A program made the translations under genes and the position numbers. From positions 496,001-560,000 of the forward strand of contig NZ_JADNYL010000003.1 of NCBI RefSeq assembly GCF_017168195.1: a stretch of 64,000 bases of DNA, in the 5' to 3' direction. The DNA comes from Thalassotalea sp. G2M2-11 (GTDB lineage: Bacteria; Pseudomonadota; Gammaproteobacteria; Enterobacterales; Alteromonadaceae). This document shows positions 1 through 7,640 of the stretch, piece after piece (the first letter of the stretch is position 1; each line of letters starts with the position of its first letter). The notes beneath the pieces were generated by a model that worked only from the letters and a program-made list of their open reading frames with translations, did not search any database and was not told where the DNA came from.

Positions 1-603
1 GTAAGGGCACTTTCTGGTGGAGAAAAAAATCGACTACTACTTGCGAGATTGTTCTTACGTCCTAGTAATTTACTGATCCTCGATGAACCAACCAATGATT
101 TGGACATAGAAACTTTAGAGTTATTAGAAGAAGTCGTTGCAAATTACGCAGGAACCGTTATTTTAGTCAGCCATGATCGCGATTTTGTCAATAATTGTGT
201 GAATACGTGTCTTTACTTTGATGGAAGTGGACATATTACACAAATTGTTGGTGGTTATGATGATGTAGACAGTTATAACGCCCATAAAGAACAGCAGCGA
301 AAACATATGGCAGCAAGTGTTGAGTCTGATACAAAAGAAACCAACAAAGCTGAAGCTAAGAAAACACAAGCAAAACCGGCAAAGAAAAAATTGTCGTATA
401 AAGAGTCACGTGAGCTTGAATCACTACCAGAGTTAATCGATGAGTTAGAACAAGACATCGCAACTTTGCAGGAGCAGGTGAATGATGCTGACTTTTTTAC
501 GCAGGAAACTGAAATAACAAAGAAAATATTGAACCAGCTTGAAGAAAGTGAGTCCAAGCTCGAAGTTGCTTATGCCAGATGGCAAGAGTTAGACGAAAAA
601 TAG
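1..603 (+). CDS. uup: ABC-F family ATPase Uup, C-terminal part
   Basis: The gene runs in from before the window; 200 residues are visible. They hold the second nucleotide-binding domain's signature (LSGGEKNRLLLAR), Walker B (LLILDEPTNDLD) and the switch histidine (VSHDRDF), then a lysine-rich linker and a C-terminal coiled coil (about the last 75 residues, ending ARWQELDEK). That C-terminal coiled coil is typical of Uup rather than other ABC-F proteins. Uup is a soluble tandem ABC ATPase linked to ribosomes and to tolerance of branched DNA intermediates; it is not a transporter. The DUF3466 gene follows after only 25 bases, so the two may be cotranscribed. The N-terminal half cannot be judged. 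Confidence 0.9.
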   Translation, partial: VRALSGGEKNRLLLARLFLRPSNLLILDEPTNDLDIETLELLEEVVANYAGTVILVSHDRDFVNNCVNTCLYFDGSGHITQIVGGYDDVDSYNAHKEQQRKHMAASVESDTKETNKAEAKKTQAKPAKKKLSYKESRELESLPELIDELEQDIATLQEQVNDADFFTQETEITKKILNQLEESESKLEVAYARWQELDEK

Positions 604-628
604 CAAGAAGTGAGAGTAATTTAGTTAA

Positions 629-2374
629 ATGAAAAATTTTGTAAAAACAATATTAACCATTAGTGTCAGTAGTGCGTTAATGTTATCGACAGCACAGGCC
701 GCAACTTACCAAATTATCGATAAAGGTGCTGCGGATAAGCTTAAATATACCTACTCTCAGCAAGAAAACAATGTGGGTCAAATGGCTATCTCTGGTACGG
801 GGCTTTATAACTTTCCCGTGCAATTTCAATACTTAGATGAAACTGATTTCGACGAAATAGTGCGTCTTGCTGATTTACAACATGAAAATGTTCACGAACT
901 TGGCAACATTGAAGATGAAACTGCCTTAAGAGCAGGCAACCCAACGGGAAATGATCTATCCTGGGTGATCCGTTTTTTACAGTCAAAAGCGTCTAGCCTT
1001 TATTACCAAAAACACGGTGATGTGATGGCGTTAACCAATTTTGGTGGCGAGTCGAAAGAGTTCATCGTTTTTGACCAATATTTTGAAGGTACCCAAACTT
1101 ATACCCGTTCAACGATTGATTATATTAATGGTATTACCGATCAAGGTTGGATATATGGTAATAGTTCTGCGCCACACTTACCGTTAGATTTTACCGAAGA
1201 TGATGGCGATGAAGTCACTTTATGGTTGAGAGAATTTACCTCGCGTGGTTTTTTATCCCCGGATCGTGGTGAGACTATTATCCCAATTATGCCATCTGAA
1301 AACCGTTATGGCGGTGCTTCAGCCGTATTGGATATCAATGATAACGGTCTTGCTGTTGGCTATGCCAGTACCGAAATTAACCAAGATGCGGTGGATTTAA
1401 TTGAAAATGAAGACGGTGGTTGTAAAGATCCTGACAATTTAAAGAATTTACCATTTGAAGCTTGTGTGCAACGTATTGGTGAGACCATGTACAATACCGA
1501 AGCATTCAAGTGGCAACTAGATATCAATGGGGAAGTTTCAACTGAGGCACTTGGTTATTTAGTCACACCTCATCCTGAAGATACTCGTCAACAAGTCAGT
1601 GTCGCGCAAGCAATAAATAATCATGGCGTGGCTGTTGGTTATGCGACCGGCTGGATTGATGAAACGGTAACTGAACCAAGTTCGAGAGAACGAGCCAGCA
1701 CTTATGCGGTCGTTTTTAAAGATGGGCAGGTAACTGACTTCACCGAAGATCACAGTAAATATTTTGAATCTCGTGCTTATGATATTAATGACGCGGGTAT
1801 TGCTGTTGGCCATGCTAGAACGTTAAGTAATGGTTCGTTCCGCGAAAAGTTTTATTATGTAGATACCAATGCAGAAAACCCTGAAATGGTGTTACCACAA
1901 GGCTTTTTTACTGGTTCGGCAAGTAGTGCAAGAGCCATTAATGAACATGGTATCATCGTTGGTGATGCCGAGTTTGAAACTCATAATGATAGCGGCTCTA
2001 ATCCGCGTCGTACGCACGGGTTTATGTACGATATCAATACAGATACCTTCTCAGATCTTAATAGTTTCTTAAGTTGTGATTCTGAATATACAGTGATTGA
2101 AGCGCGCGATATTAATGAAAACAATGAAATTTCTGCAACAGCCATTGTTAAAGTACATCGTCGCGATGCAAAAGGTGAACTGATGTATGACGATAGTGGT
2201 AATGCATTAACAGAAGATGTATTGCGTGCTGTTAAGTTATCACCGATAGCTGGCGAAGTTGAAGATTGCTCAGAAGTTCAAGAAAAAATTGAACGTAAAG
2301 GGGCAGGATTTGGTTGGTTAACCGGTATTTCATTATTCCTGTTTGGGTTACATCGTCGACTGATTAAACGATAA
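629..2374 (+). CDS. DUF3466 family secreted protein with HAF repeats
   Basis: 581 residues. A signal peptide ends near residue 24 (STAQA/ATYQ). The body carries at least five copies of a short motif of the form (A/D)IN(D/N/E)xGxAVG(Y/H)A, for example DINDNGLAVGYAS, AINNHGVAVGYAT and DINDAGIAVGHAR, the pattern known as HAF repeats, which are expected to form beta-propeller-like blades. The C-terminus is a short hydrophobic helix followed by RR and KR (WLTGISLFLFGLHRRLIKR), which looks like a membrane or sorting anchor. The protein is probably periplasmic or surface-exposed. Its function is unknown. It commonly lies beside uup in marine Gammaproteobacteria. A strong terminator follows. Confidence 0.8.
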   Translation: MKNFVKTILTISVSSALMLSTAQAATYQIIDKGAADKLKYTYSQQENNVGQMAISGTGLYNFPVQFQYLDETDFDEIVRLADLQHENVHELGNIEDETALRAGNPTGNDLSWVIRFLQSKASSLYYQKHGDVMALTNFGGESKEFIVFDQYFEGTQTYTRSTIDYINGITDQGWIYGNSSAPHLPLDFTEDDGDEVTLWLREFTSRGFLSPDRGETIIPIMPSENRYGGASAVLDINDNGLAVGYASTEINQDAVDLIENEDGGCKDPDNLKNLPFEACVQRIGETMYNTEAFKWQLDINGEVSTEALGYLVTPHPEDTRQQVSVAQAINNHGVAVGYATGWIDETVTEPSSRERASTYAVVFKDGQVTDFTEDHSKYFESRAYDINDAGIAVGHARTLSNGSFREKFYYVDTNAENPEMVLPQGFFTGSASSARAINEHGIIVGDAEFETHNDSGSNPRRTHGFMYDINTDTFSDLNSFLSCDSEYTVIEARDINENNEISATAIVKVHRRDAKGELMYDDSGNALTEDVLRAVKLSPIAGEVEDCSEVQEKIERKGAGFGWLTGISLFLFGLHRRLIKR

Positions 2375-2390
2375 GCTAACTAATACTTAA

Positions 2391-2436
2391 CCAACAAAAA
2401 AGCGCTATTTAGCGCTATTTAGCGCTTTTTTGTTGG
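2391..2436 (+). terminator. Rho-independent terminator after DUF3466 gene
   Basis: A 16-base arm (CCAACAAAAAAGCGCT) is perfectly repeated in inverse at the far end (AGCGCTTTTTTGTTGG), with an extra AGCGCTATTT repeat in the loop. It works in either direction and marks the left border of the cassette-like island. Confidence 0.9.
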
Positions 2437-2455
2437 CTAGAAGTTACATATACGT

Positions 2456-2857
2456 TTATTGAGGGAATTGTTTATATGATTTAATGCTTTCTAATTCACA
2501 ATCCCAATTTGCACGACTAGCAGTAAAAATATGTGCATTGGGTTTAATGGATATATTTTCATTAAGACTACCCGCTGGCACAACAAGTAATTTATCATTC
2601 ATTTGTACGCTTGGTAGGGCAGAACCACAGTTAGAACAAAAGCTTCTGATATGCTTCGTTGAAGGTAATTTATAAGTTTTTATGTTTTCTTGGCCAGATC
2701 GCCAAATAAGCTTTGCTACAGATGAAAATAAATTTGAAGCATGTGTTGAACCTGTATCTTTTTGGCAATACTGACAATGGCAAAGATAAAAGCTTTCAAA
2801 ATCCCCATCGATTTCAAAATTAACCTCACCACATAAACAAGAACCAGATGCGCTCAT
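2456..2857 (-). CDS. GFA family (glutathione-dependent formaldehyde-activating-like) protein
   Basis: 133 residues, the usual size of a single GFA (DUF636/Mss4-like) domain. The zinc-binding cysteines are visible: CLCGEVNF at 7-14, CHCQYCQKDTGS near 27-38 and FCSNCGSALP near 73-82. Family members bind zinc and some are proposed to act on glutathione adducts, but most have no known substrate. The start is chosen because an AGGGATAGGA ribosome-binding site sits just before the ATG. The start lies 18 bases inside an attC-like site's crossover end, as expected for an integron cassette gene. No attC is seen after its stop, so it is the last member of the array. Confidence 0.85.
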   Translation of the reverse strand: MSASGSCLCGEVNFEIDGDFESFYLCHCQYCQKDTGSTHASNLFSSVAKLIWRSGQENIKTYKLPSTKHIRSFCSNCGSALPSVQMNDKLLVVPAGSLNENISIKPNAHIFTASRANWDCELESIKSYKQFPQ

Positions 2858-2875
2858 TTCCTATCCCTCTTATAT

Positions 2876-2972
2876 ACATAACGACTGATACGGGCTCTTC
2901 ATTCGTCTTCAATGTGCCAAAGTGAAGTTGTCCCAGACCATAGTTTTGGCAAGGTTTATAGCCTTGTTATGC
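2876..2972 (-). repeat. attC-like recombination site (after RHH-like gene)
   Basis: Read on the minus strand, it begins GCATAACAAGGC and ends at GTTATGT, the R'' and R' box pattern of an attC. It contains inner complementary arms (GCCAAA / TTTGGC) and has a length (97 bases) within the attC range. It lies between the stop of the upstream minus-strand gene and the start of the GFA gene, which is where a cassette site belongs. Confidence 0.65.
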
Positions 2973-3000
2973 GAGTATTTTTGATTCACATAAATTTAAA

Positions 3001-3231
3001 CTACTTTCCCATTTTGTCAATTTTTGGTGCACCGTACTCGGCTTCAAAATCACGAAAAGCTTTTTCCAAAAACTTTGAGTCAGCGACATCATCAAGTGAC
3101 TCTAAGAGTATGGTAAGTATGTAGTTATTGCCAAAACCATAATGCGCATTTAAGGCGCGAAGTTTATCGTATGCTCTTTCAGAAAGAGCTGCATTGAAAC
3201 GTTTTGGTAATGGGTAACGTTTAGCACTCAT
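3001..3231 (-). CDS. Small ribbon-helix-helix-like protein of unknown function
   Basis: 76 residues with no signal peptide or membrane segment. The N-terminal half (RFNAALSERAYDKLRAL... YILTILLESLDD) has a short strand followed by two helices, which resembles the ribbon-helix-helix fold of CopG/Arc-type DNA-binding proteins; the C-terminal part is acidic and charged. The fold assignment is by eye and weak. It sits in the cassette-like array with an attC-like site directly after it. No toxin partner is adjacent. It could be an orphan antitoxin or a cassette-borne regulator, or neither. Confidence 0.5.
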   Translation of the reverse strand: MSAKRYPLPKRFNAALSERAYDKLRALNAHYGFGNNYILTILLESLDDVADSKFLEKAFRDFEAEYGAPKIDKMGK

Positions 3232-3233
3232 TG

Positions 3234-3266
3234 ATGAATTCTCCGTTTAAACGTCTTGTATAGAAA
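3234..3266 (-). repeat. Truncated attC remnant
   Basis: On the minus strand the bases after the first LptA-like gene read TAATCGTTTCTATACAAGACG then TTTAAACGG. The second LptA-like copy has TAATCGTTGCTAACAAGGCG in the same place, which is the R'' side of an attC. Here the site is cut short and runs straight into the next gene's leader, so only one half survives. Confidence 0.4.
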
Positions 3267-3269
3267 CGA

Positions 3270-3608
3270 TTAGTTAAAAGTAAATGTAACTTTATCCATC
3301 TTGGCAACTAAGCCACTATTTGAAGCTGTATAAGTTACTTTATCCGCTACCGCTACAGCATTGTTAAGGATAATTTCTACATCACCTTCCATAACGGTTT
3401 TACCATTTTCAAAACGCATAACTGCTGCTTTAGTCTCTGGCTGATTATCATCAGCAAATGAAATGCGGACATCACTAATATACGTTTGAACTTTAGTATT
3501 TTTAGAGAACATTTGTTTCTGTGCAGAAATTTCCATTTCATTTGCAGAAGCAAAGCTTGATACCATAACGGTTAATAGTGCTAGTTTTTTAAATAACTTC
3601 ATTTTCAT
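3270..3608 (-). CDS. Small exported LptA/OstA-like protein, copy 1
   Basis: 112 residues with a signal peptide ending near ASA/NEM (residue 22). The mature part of about 90 residues has the strand-rich pattern GDVEIILNNAVAVADKVTYTA, which resembles one repeat of the LptA/OstA beta-jellyroll that shields lipid A during transport. This is a fold-level guess; true LptA is about twice as long and lies in the lptCAB cluster, so an LPS role is not shown. A second copy at 6510-6848 is identical at 103 of 112 residues. An attC-like site precedes it and an attC remnant follows, so it looks like a gene cassette that has been duplicated. Confidence 0.6.
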   Translation of the reverse strand: MKMKLFKKLALLTVMVSSFASANEMEISAQKQMFSKNTKVQTYISDVRISFADDNQPETKAAVMRFENGKTVMEGDVEIILNNAVAVADKVTYTASNSGLVAKMDKVTFTFN

Positions 3609-3637
3609 TCCTTTTTTGAGTTTAAATAAATACTACG

Positions 3638-3710
3638 TGCTAATGCCGCGTTTTATTTGCTTTTTTGAAGCGCAGCGAAAATCCAGTACGCCAATAGTGC
3701 TTTGTTAGGC
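3638..3710 (-). repeat. attC-like recombination site (after EEP gene)
   Basis: 73 bases. On the minus strand it starts GCCTAACAAAGC (R'') and ends GCATTAGCA (R' with the first G changed to A). The centre contains the frequent cassette sequence TTTTCGCTGCGCTTC. It lies between the stop of the EEP-family gene and the start of LptA-like copy 1. The base change in the crossover triplet suggests it may no longer be active. Confidence 0.7.
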
Positions 3711-3740
3711 GATTGATTTCCACATTTAACGAGATTGCTC

Positions 3741-4841
3741 TCACTTAGACTCTCCTAGAGCTGGCACATCTTCCTTGCTCACACCCTGTTCTTCTGCTAT
3801 TTCTTTTGACCACTCATGGTTAGAACCATCATACTCTAAGCCTTCTTGATAAACTCCTCTCTTAGGTGAAAATGTCAATATAGTCAGTAAGGCGAAATGA
3901 TCAGAACCGAACGAAGGTAATCGTTTAATTGTGTTTAAAATAAAATGTTTGCTGTGAAATAAGTGATCTAGAGGCCAGCGCAGAAAAGCAAAGTCTGCAT
4001 GAAAAGTGTTGAACATTCCACGCCCGACTCGCGGATCTAACAAACCACTTATTTTACGAAAAAGGCGCGTGGTAGCTGACCATGCTACATCATTAAGATC
4101 GCCTGTGACTATGACAGGTTGATCACTTTCGGCAACACTTTGAGCCAATATTACTAATTCGGCGTCCCGCTCAGCCGACTCTGGGTTTTCAGTTGGGCTA
4201 GGTGGCGCTGGGTGAACAAAATGCATGCGAACTGTTTTGCCTGAGCGTAACCTCAAAGTTGTGTGTATGGACGGAACATCGTCTTCGACTAAATAACATA
4301 TTTCTTGCTCGTCTAACGGTAATTTTGAAAAAACATGCATACCATAAAGGTTGTCCAGCGGACATTTCACGCAGTAGGGCATATCGACTTCAAGTACCTT
4401 AAGCTGATCTTCCCACCATTGGTCAGATTCAAGTGTGACAAGCACATCGGGGTTATACTCTTTTACCAATTGAATTAACTGGTCTGCTTTTCGGTTGGGA
4501 GTTAGAACATTGGCGGTCAAAATACTAATTTGATTTTCAAAGCTGATGTTACTCGCTTTCTTAACTTCGGTAGGCCACAAGAAGGTATAAGGTAAAATCC
4601 ACCATAATTGCCAAATTAAACACAATGCGGCGATTGAGATTAGTAGCCAAGTTAATACCGATTGCAAATTGAGGAACATAAAATCGACAATAAGCAAGCT
4701 AGCTATGAAAGTAGCAAATTGTAAGCGCGGAAAGTCCATCACCCTGATGATCCAGTGCGGATGACGGAATAGGGGAAGTAACGTAAACACTAGGGCTAAT
4801 GCAGTGCAAAAAACAAGTATTAATGTCATGTCTCGGTCCAT
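3741..4841 (-). CDS. Membrane-anchored endonuclease/exonuclease/phosphatase family protein
   Basis: 366 residues. The first 90 or so carry about three membrane segments; the rest is an EEP-fold domain. The family's landmarks are visible: an early asparagine (ILTANVL), a metal-binding glutamate (LVTLESDQWW), the GDLND motif (VIVTGDLNDVAW) and the closing SDH (SFGSDHFALL). The fold includes DNases, phosphatases and sphingomyelinases; the substrate cannot be told here. Membrane-anchored versions with the same layout are often annotated only as EEP family. It lies 26 bases after the DUF2254 gene, so the two are probably cotranscribed, and an attC-like site follows the stop. Confidence 0.8.
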   Translation of the reverse strand: MDRDMTLILVFCTALALVFTLLPLFRHPHWIIRVMDFPRLQFATFIASLLIVDFMFLNLQSVLTWLLISIAALCLIWQLWWILPYTFLWPTEVKKASNISFENQISILTANVLTPNRKADQLIQLVKEYNPDVLVTLESDQWWEDQLKVLEVDMPYCVKCPLDNLYGMHVFSKLPLDEQEICYLVEDDVPSIHTTLRLRSGKTVRMHFVHPAPPSPTENPESAERDAELVILAQSVAESDQPVIVTGDLNDVAWSATTRLFRKISGLLDPRVGRGMFNTFHADFAFLRWPLDHLFHSKHFILNTIKRLPSFGSDHFALLTILTFSPKRGVYQEGLEYDGSNHEWSKEIAEEQGVSKEDVPALGESK

Positions 4842-4867
4842 GTAATCATTAGTTTTTAAATTTGACT

Positions 4868-6145
4868 CTAACTTGGCTGCGGATTGCTTGCAGCCTTTTT
4901 AACAGCAGCTAAATCTTCATCTATATCAAGTACTTTACTTGCCCGTTTTAAAGCTAAATCTCCGTGATATCGGGCCGCTTTTTTAACTTCCTCATTGTCG
5001 AGTGACTCAAGGGAACCCAGAGCCTTTTGTAAACGAACGCAAACCTCTACAGACCCAGCGCCATCACGTGCTATAGAGGTAAAAGCATCTTCAAACATAT
5101 CAGATATCAAGATCTGTGGCACAGCAATTCGGTTATACTTAGCGTCGTTTTCATTCACCGTTTTTGAAGGGCCATTAAAAAGAGAAATTAAACGTATTAA
5201 TGAGCCAATAACTTTTATCGCTGTGCCTGGGTCGTTGACTCCCGGTGAGAGCGCTCGGGCTGCAATTTCAGATAACGTGACCAAGCCAAATCGTGGATCA
5301 TCTTCGAAGGTGCGGTCGTTGCCAATCTGGAAAGAGTTGAGCAAGCAAGTATAGTCAATTCGAGCTTGTTCACTTGATGAAACGGTGACATACGCTAACG
5401 CCTGATTGTGCAGAGTAAAAGTGCCAGGTAAAGCCGACACCACCACCCGCGCGTCAATATCCTCTGCCCATGCTTGAATTGCCTTCATGTCGATATGCTG
5501 CACATAACCAATTTTTGCTGCATATACGGCTTCACCTGACACCGGTTCACCTGATATTGATATTCCACCAAGTGTCGGTATCTCTAACCGTCTTTTAAGC
5601 GCAATTTCCGTTGCACTTTCAACTTTTTCAATGGTTGAACCAATTCGTCCCAATCGCGCAATTGCGTCAACCCATCGTACAAACGTGACGATGACGATAA
5701 CAAAGACAAACACTGTGACAATGAAAAGAATAAACAAGCCTGCTTGGTCATAGAAAGCGTTTTTCACTGCAGTAAGTGCTACTACACTGAAAATGAATGC
5801 GCCAACAAAGGTAGAGAGCGCATTTTGCGAAACGTCATCTGCAACTACAAGAGAGAATGAGCGTGGAGTCGCTGAGCTGCTTGCAGCTGCGTATGCTGAC
5901 ACCATAGATGCAACCGAGAAGGTGGCTATCACTAACATACTGGCCGACAATAATGAGAGCAGTGTTTCAATGGAATCTTTTGCGATAACAGGAGTCAAGT
6001 TTGCAGACTCAGATCCATCTATAATTTTGGCCGCAAAGACCGCAACTAATGAGAGTAGACATACCACCAATGGACGCAGCCAGAGCCGCTCTCTAAAGCG
6101 ATTAAACAGAAACCGGAGGCGGTCTAACGAAACTAATGAAGTCAT
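4868..6145 (-). CDS. DUF2254 family membrane protein
   Basis: 425 residues. Four hydrophobic segments lie in the first 160 residues (near 24-40, 65-90, 108-128 and 133-158), followed by a large soluble domain with conserved stretches such as FGLVTLSEIAARALSPGVNDPGTA near residue 290. This matches DUF2254, a predicted inner-membrane family of unknown function. An AAGAAG-containing leader and a GTTAAGA sequence (6164-6170) that could be an attC crossover lie just before the start. The pairing with a membrane EEP enzyme on one putative cassette of about 2.4 kb is unusual, because cassettes normally carry one short gene. Confidence 0.85.
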   Translation of the reverse strand: MTSLVSLDRLRFLFNRFRERLWLRPLVVCLLSLVAVFAAKIIDGSESANLTPVIAKDSIETLLSLLSASMLVIATFSVASMVSAYAAASSSATPRSFSLVVADDVSQNALSTFVGAFIFSVVALTAVKNAFYDQAGLFILFIVTVFVFVIVIVTFVRWVDAIARLGRIGSTIEKVESATEIALKRRLEIPTLGGISISGEPVSGEAVYAAKIGYVQHIDMKAIQAWAEDIDARVVVSALPGTFTLHNQALAYVTVSSSEQARIDYTCLLNSFQIGNDRTFEDDPRFGLVTLSEIAARALSPGVNDPGTAIKVIGSLIRLISLFNGPSKTVNENDAKYNRIAVPQILISDMFEDAFTSIARDGAGSVEVCVRLQKALGSLESLDNEEVKKAARYHGDLALKRASKVLDIDEDLAAVKKAASNPQPS

Positions 6146-6177
6146 GACGGTATCCTATGTTCTTCTTAACGAATGAG

Positions 6178-6266
6178 ATGGACTCCCCCTGACTTTGGCA
6201 TATTTGTGAAACTTAAAAAAGGATCCATCATGAATAACATTAAAACATTTGGTATCGATTTAGCCA
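6178..6266 (+). mobile_element. 5' end fragment of an IS110/IS1111-type insertion sequence
   Basis: On the plus strand a leader with an AAGGA ribosome-binding site is followed by an ATG at 6230 encoding MNNIKTFGIDLA, the typical N-terminus of IS110/IS1111 transposases (usually continuing KNVFQ). The reading frame then changes abruptly at about 6267, where a different insertion sequence begins. Only about 90 bases remain, so it cannot move. Members of this family are known to target attC sites, which fits its place here. Confidence 0.6.
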
Positions 6267-6426
6267 TAAATTCTTTACGCCAACGGCAGAGCATTAACGG
6301 ATGAATATCGAGTGCTTGTGCAACATCCTTAGACATAACATTGTCGTTTAAGCTTAGTTCGACTGCTTTGATTTTGAAATCGACAGGATAAAACCATGTC
6401 TTTTTAAGTTGGGTATATCTAGGCAT
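6267..6426 (-). pseudogene. IS3 family orfA transposase, truncated
   Basis: The first 50 or so codons encode an IS3-type OrfA start (YPVDFKIKAVELSL, then DVAQALDIHPLMLCRWRKEF), a helix-turn-helix that binds the element's ends. After RWRKEF the sequence stops matching and runs into the IS110-type fragment on the other strand, so the nominal frame to 6166 encodes an artefact tail. No orfB follows. The gene is dead. Confidence 0.75.
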
Positions 6427-6472
6427 TGTAGCCTCCTCAATGTAATGAGGAGGTGTCCACTAAAACGAGACA
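6427..6472 (-). mobile_element. IS3-type terminal inverted repeat and leader
   Basis: On the minus strand the element begins TGTCTCGTTTTAGTGGACA at 6472. A perfect 8-base inverted repeat (CCTCCTCA / TGAGGAGG, 6432-6453) encloses the orfA ribosome-binding site GAGGAGG. Such a hairpin would hide the start from transcripts entering from outside, a common insertion-sequence safeguard. Confidence 0.6.
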
Positions 6473-6505
6473 AGTCCATTGTCCGATTTGAGCGCCTTGT
6501 TAGCA
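6473..6505 (-). repeat. Half attC interrupted by insertion-sequence debris
   Basis: On the minus strand, right after LptA-like copy 2, the sequence reads GCTAACAAGGCGCTCAAATC, a textbook attC R'' start. The site is broken at AGTCCAT (6473-6479) by the IS3 end. A matching ATGGACT (6178-6184) and a possible R' box GTTAAGA (rc of 6164-6170) are found on the other side of the insertion debris. Confidence 0.65.
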
Positions 6506-6509
6506 ACGA

Positions 6510-6848
6510 TTACTTAAAAGTAAATGTAACTTTATCCATTTTGGCAACTAAGCCACTATTTGAAGCTGTATAAGTTACTTTATCCGCTACCGCTACAGCA
6601 TTGTTAAGGATAATTTCTACATCACCTTCCATAACGGTTTTACCATTTTCAAAACGCATAACTGCTGCTTTAGTCTCTGGCTGATTATCATCAGCAAATG
6701 AAATGCGGACATCGCCAATATACGTTTGAACTTTAGTGTTTTTAGAGGCTACTTGTTTCTTAGCAGAAATTTCCATTTCATTTGCATAAGCAAAGCTCGA
6801 TACAGCAAGGGTTAATAGTGTTAGTTTTTTAAATAACTTCATTTTCAT
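6510..6848 (-). CDS. Small exported LptA/OstA-like protein, copy 2
   Basis: 112 residues, signal peptide ending near AYA/NEM. It differs from copy 1 (3270-3608) at 9 positions, eight of them within the first 45 residues; residues 46-111 are identical. At DNA level 173 consecutive bases (6541-6713 versus 3301-3473) are unchanged. The mature domain is the same LptA/OstA-like strand-rich unit, a weak fold guess. The attC after it is cut by insertion-sequence remnants, while its upstream site (about 6880-6940) is degraded. Function unknown. Confidence 0.6.
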   Translation of the reverse strand: MKMKLFKKLTLLTLAVSSFAYANEMEISAKKQVASKNTKVQTYIGDVRISFADDNQPETKAAVMRFENGKTVMEGDVEIILNNAVAVADKVTYTASNSGLVAKMDKVTFTFK

Positions 6849-6879
6849 TCCTTTTTTTAGTTTAAATAAATACTACTTG

Positions 6880-6940
6880 ATTGAATATAGTTGCGAACGA
6901 ATACAGCAATGGTGGAGTTCGCTGACTGTACTTGTTAGTT
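6880..6940 (-). repeat. Degraded attC-like site after ankyrin gene
   Basis: On the minus strand it starts AACTAACAAGTAC and contains an inner stem (GCGAAC / GTTCGC with loop GAATACAGCAATGGTGGA in plus-strand reading). The R' end is not recognisable. A second CTAACAAG copy overlaps the ankyrin gene's stop codon just upstream. It appears to be a decayed site. Confidence 0.45.
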
Positions 6941-6952
6941 TTATTAAGCTTG

Positions 6953-7555
6953 TTAGGTACTCTTTTCATATACCAGTGCAACAAACTTGAGATACCACTC
7001 GTAATATTTACTACCTTTTTTTACTCCTGCATCCTCAAACTTTTCAAGTTGCTCAACTGGAGTGTAACCCCATTTATTCTCGATCTTTAATGATGCACCA
7101 CTCAAAACCAGAAAATGTGCAATATCATAGTTTTTAACAGCTATAGCCAAATGAAGTGGCGTATTGCCACTTTTATTCTGAGCATTCAAGTTAGCGCCAT
7201 GCTTGACAAGTAATTTAACGTTTGCGAGCCGCGAATGTTTTGCAGCTTCAAGAATTACAGGTGAACTTTTGTACCCATCAAGAATATCGGGATCGGCACC
7301 ATGCTCTAAACATAACTGCAAAAACATTGGGCTCTCATGAACTGCGGCTTGCTCCATAACCACAGGTCGATTTTGTGGGTCACCTTTTTCATCCCTGTAA
7401 TTCGGGTCTGCACCATCCAATAAAAGCTGCTGAAACTTTTTTAAGTTATCGTCTTTAATAGATAGCAAAAGATCGTCATTAATATTCGAGCCTAATGCTT
7501 CACAACTAAAAATGATGATCGTTATAGCAACACAGAAATATGACGCAAATCTCAT
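6953..7555 (-). CDS. Exported ankyrin-repeat protein
   Basis: 200 residues from the ATG at 7555. A longer frame exists but its start would lie inside the preceding attC, and the chosen start gives a clear signal peptide (MRFASYFCVAITIIIFSCEALGS). Three to four ankyrin repeats follow, with marks such as LLLDGADPNYRD, LEHGADPDILDG, LVKHGANLNAQNKSGNTPLH and LVLSGASLKIENKWGYTP. Ankyrin repeats bind other proteins; periplasmic single-domain forms are common cassette cargo and have no assigned role. The start is six bases after the attC crossover (GTTAGGT), so that box may supply the ribosome-binding site. Confidence 0.8.
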   Translation of the reverse strand: MRFASYFCVAITIIIFSCEALGSNINDDLLLSIKDDNLKKFQQLLLDGADPNYRDEKGDPQNRPVVMEQAAVHESPMFLQLCLEHGADPDILDGYKSSPVILEAAKHSRLANVKLLVKHGANLNAQNKSGNTPLHLAIAVKNYDIAHFLVLSGASLKIENKWGYTPVEQLEKFEDAGVKKGSKYYEWYLKFVALVYEKST

Positions 7556-7560
7556 TGAAT

Positions 7561-7632
7561 ACCTAACGCCCGCATTTGCGGCTGGTTTGGAGCGCAGCGG
7601 AAAACCAGTCCGACAACATGCGCTTGTTATAT
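7561..7632 (-). repeat. attC recombination site (best preserved copy)
   Basis: 72 bases. On the minus strand it reads ATATAACAAGCGC at the R'' end and GCGGGCGTTAGGT at the R' end, a perfect GTTRRRY crossover box. The inner arms GGACTGGTTT / AAACCAGCC pair with one unpaired A, the extrahelical-base arrangement that sets strand choice by integron integrases. It follows the ATPase gene's stop by 8 bases and precedes the ankyrin start by 6. This is the strongest evidence that the island is made of integron cassettes. Confidence 0.85.
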
Positions 7633-7640
7633 GCTTATCG

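Noticed and set aside
6166-6426. Intact IS3 transposase orfA
   Set aside because: After RWRKEF the frame runs into a different element on the opposite strand; only the first 50 or so codons are real.
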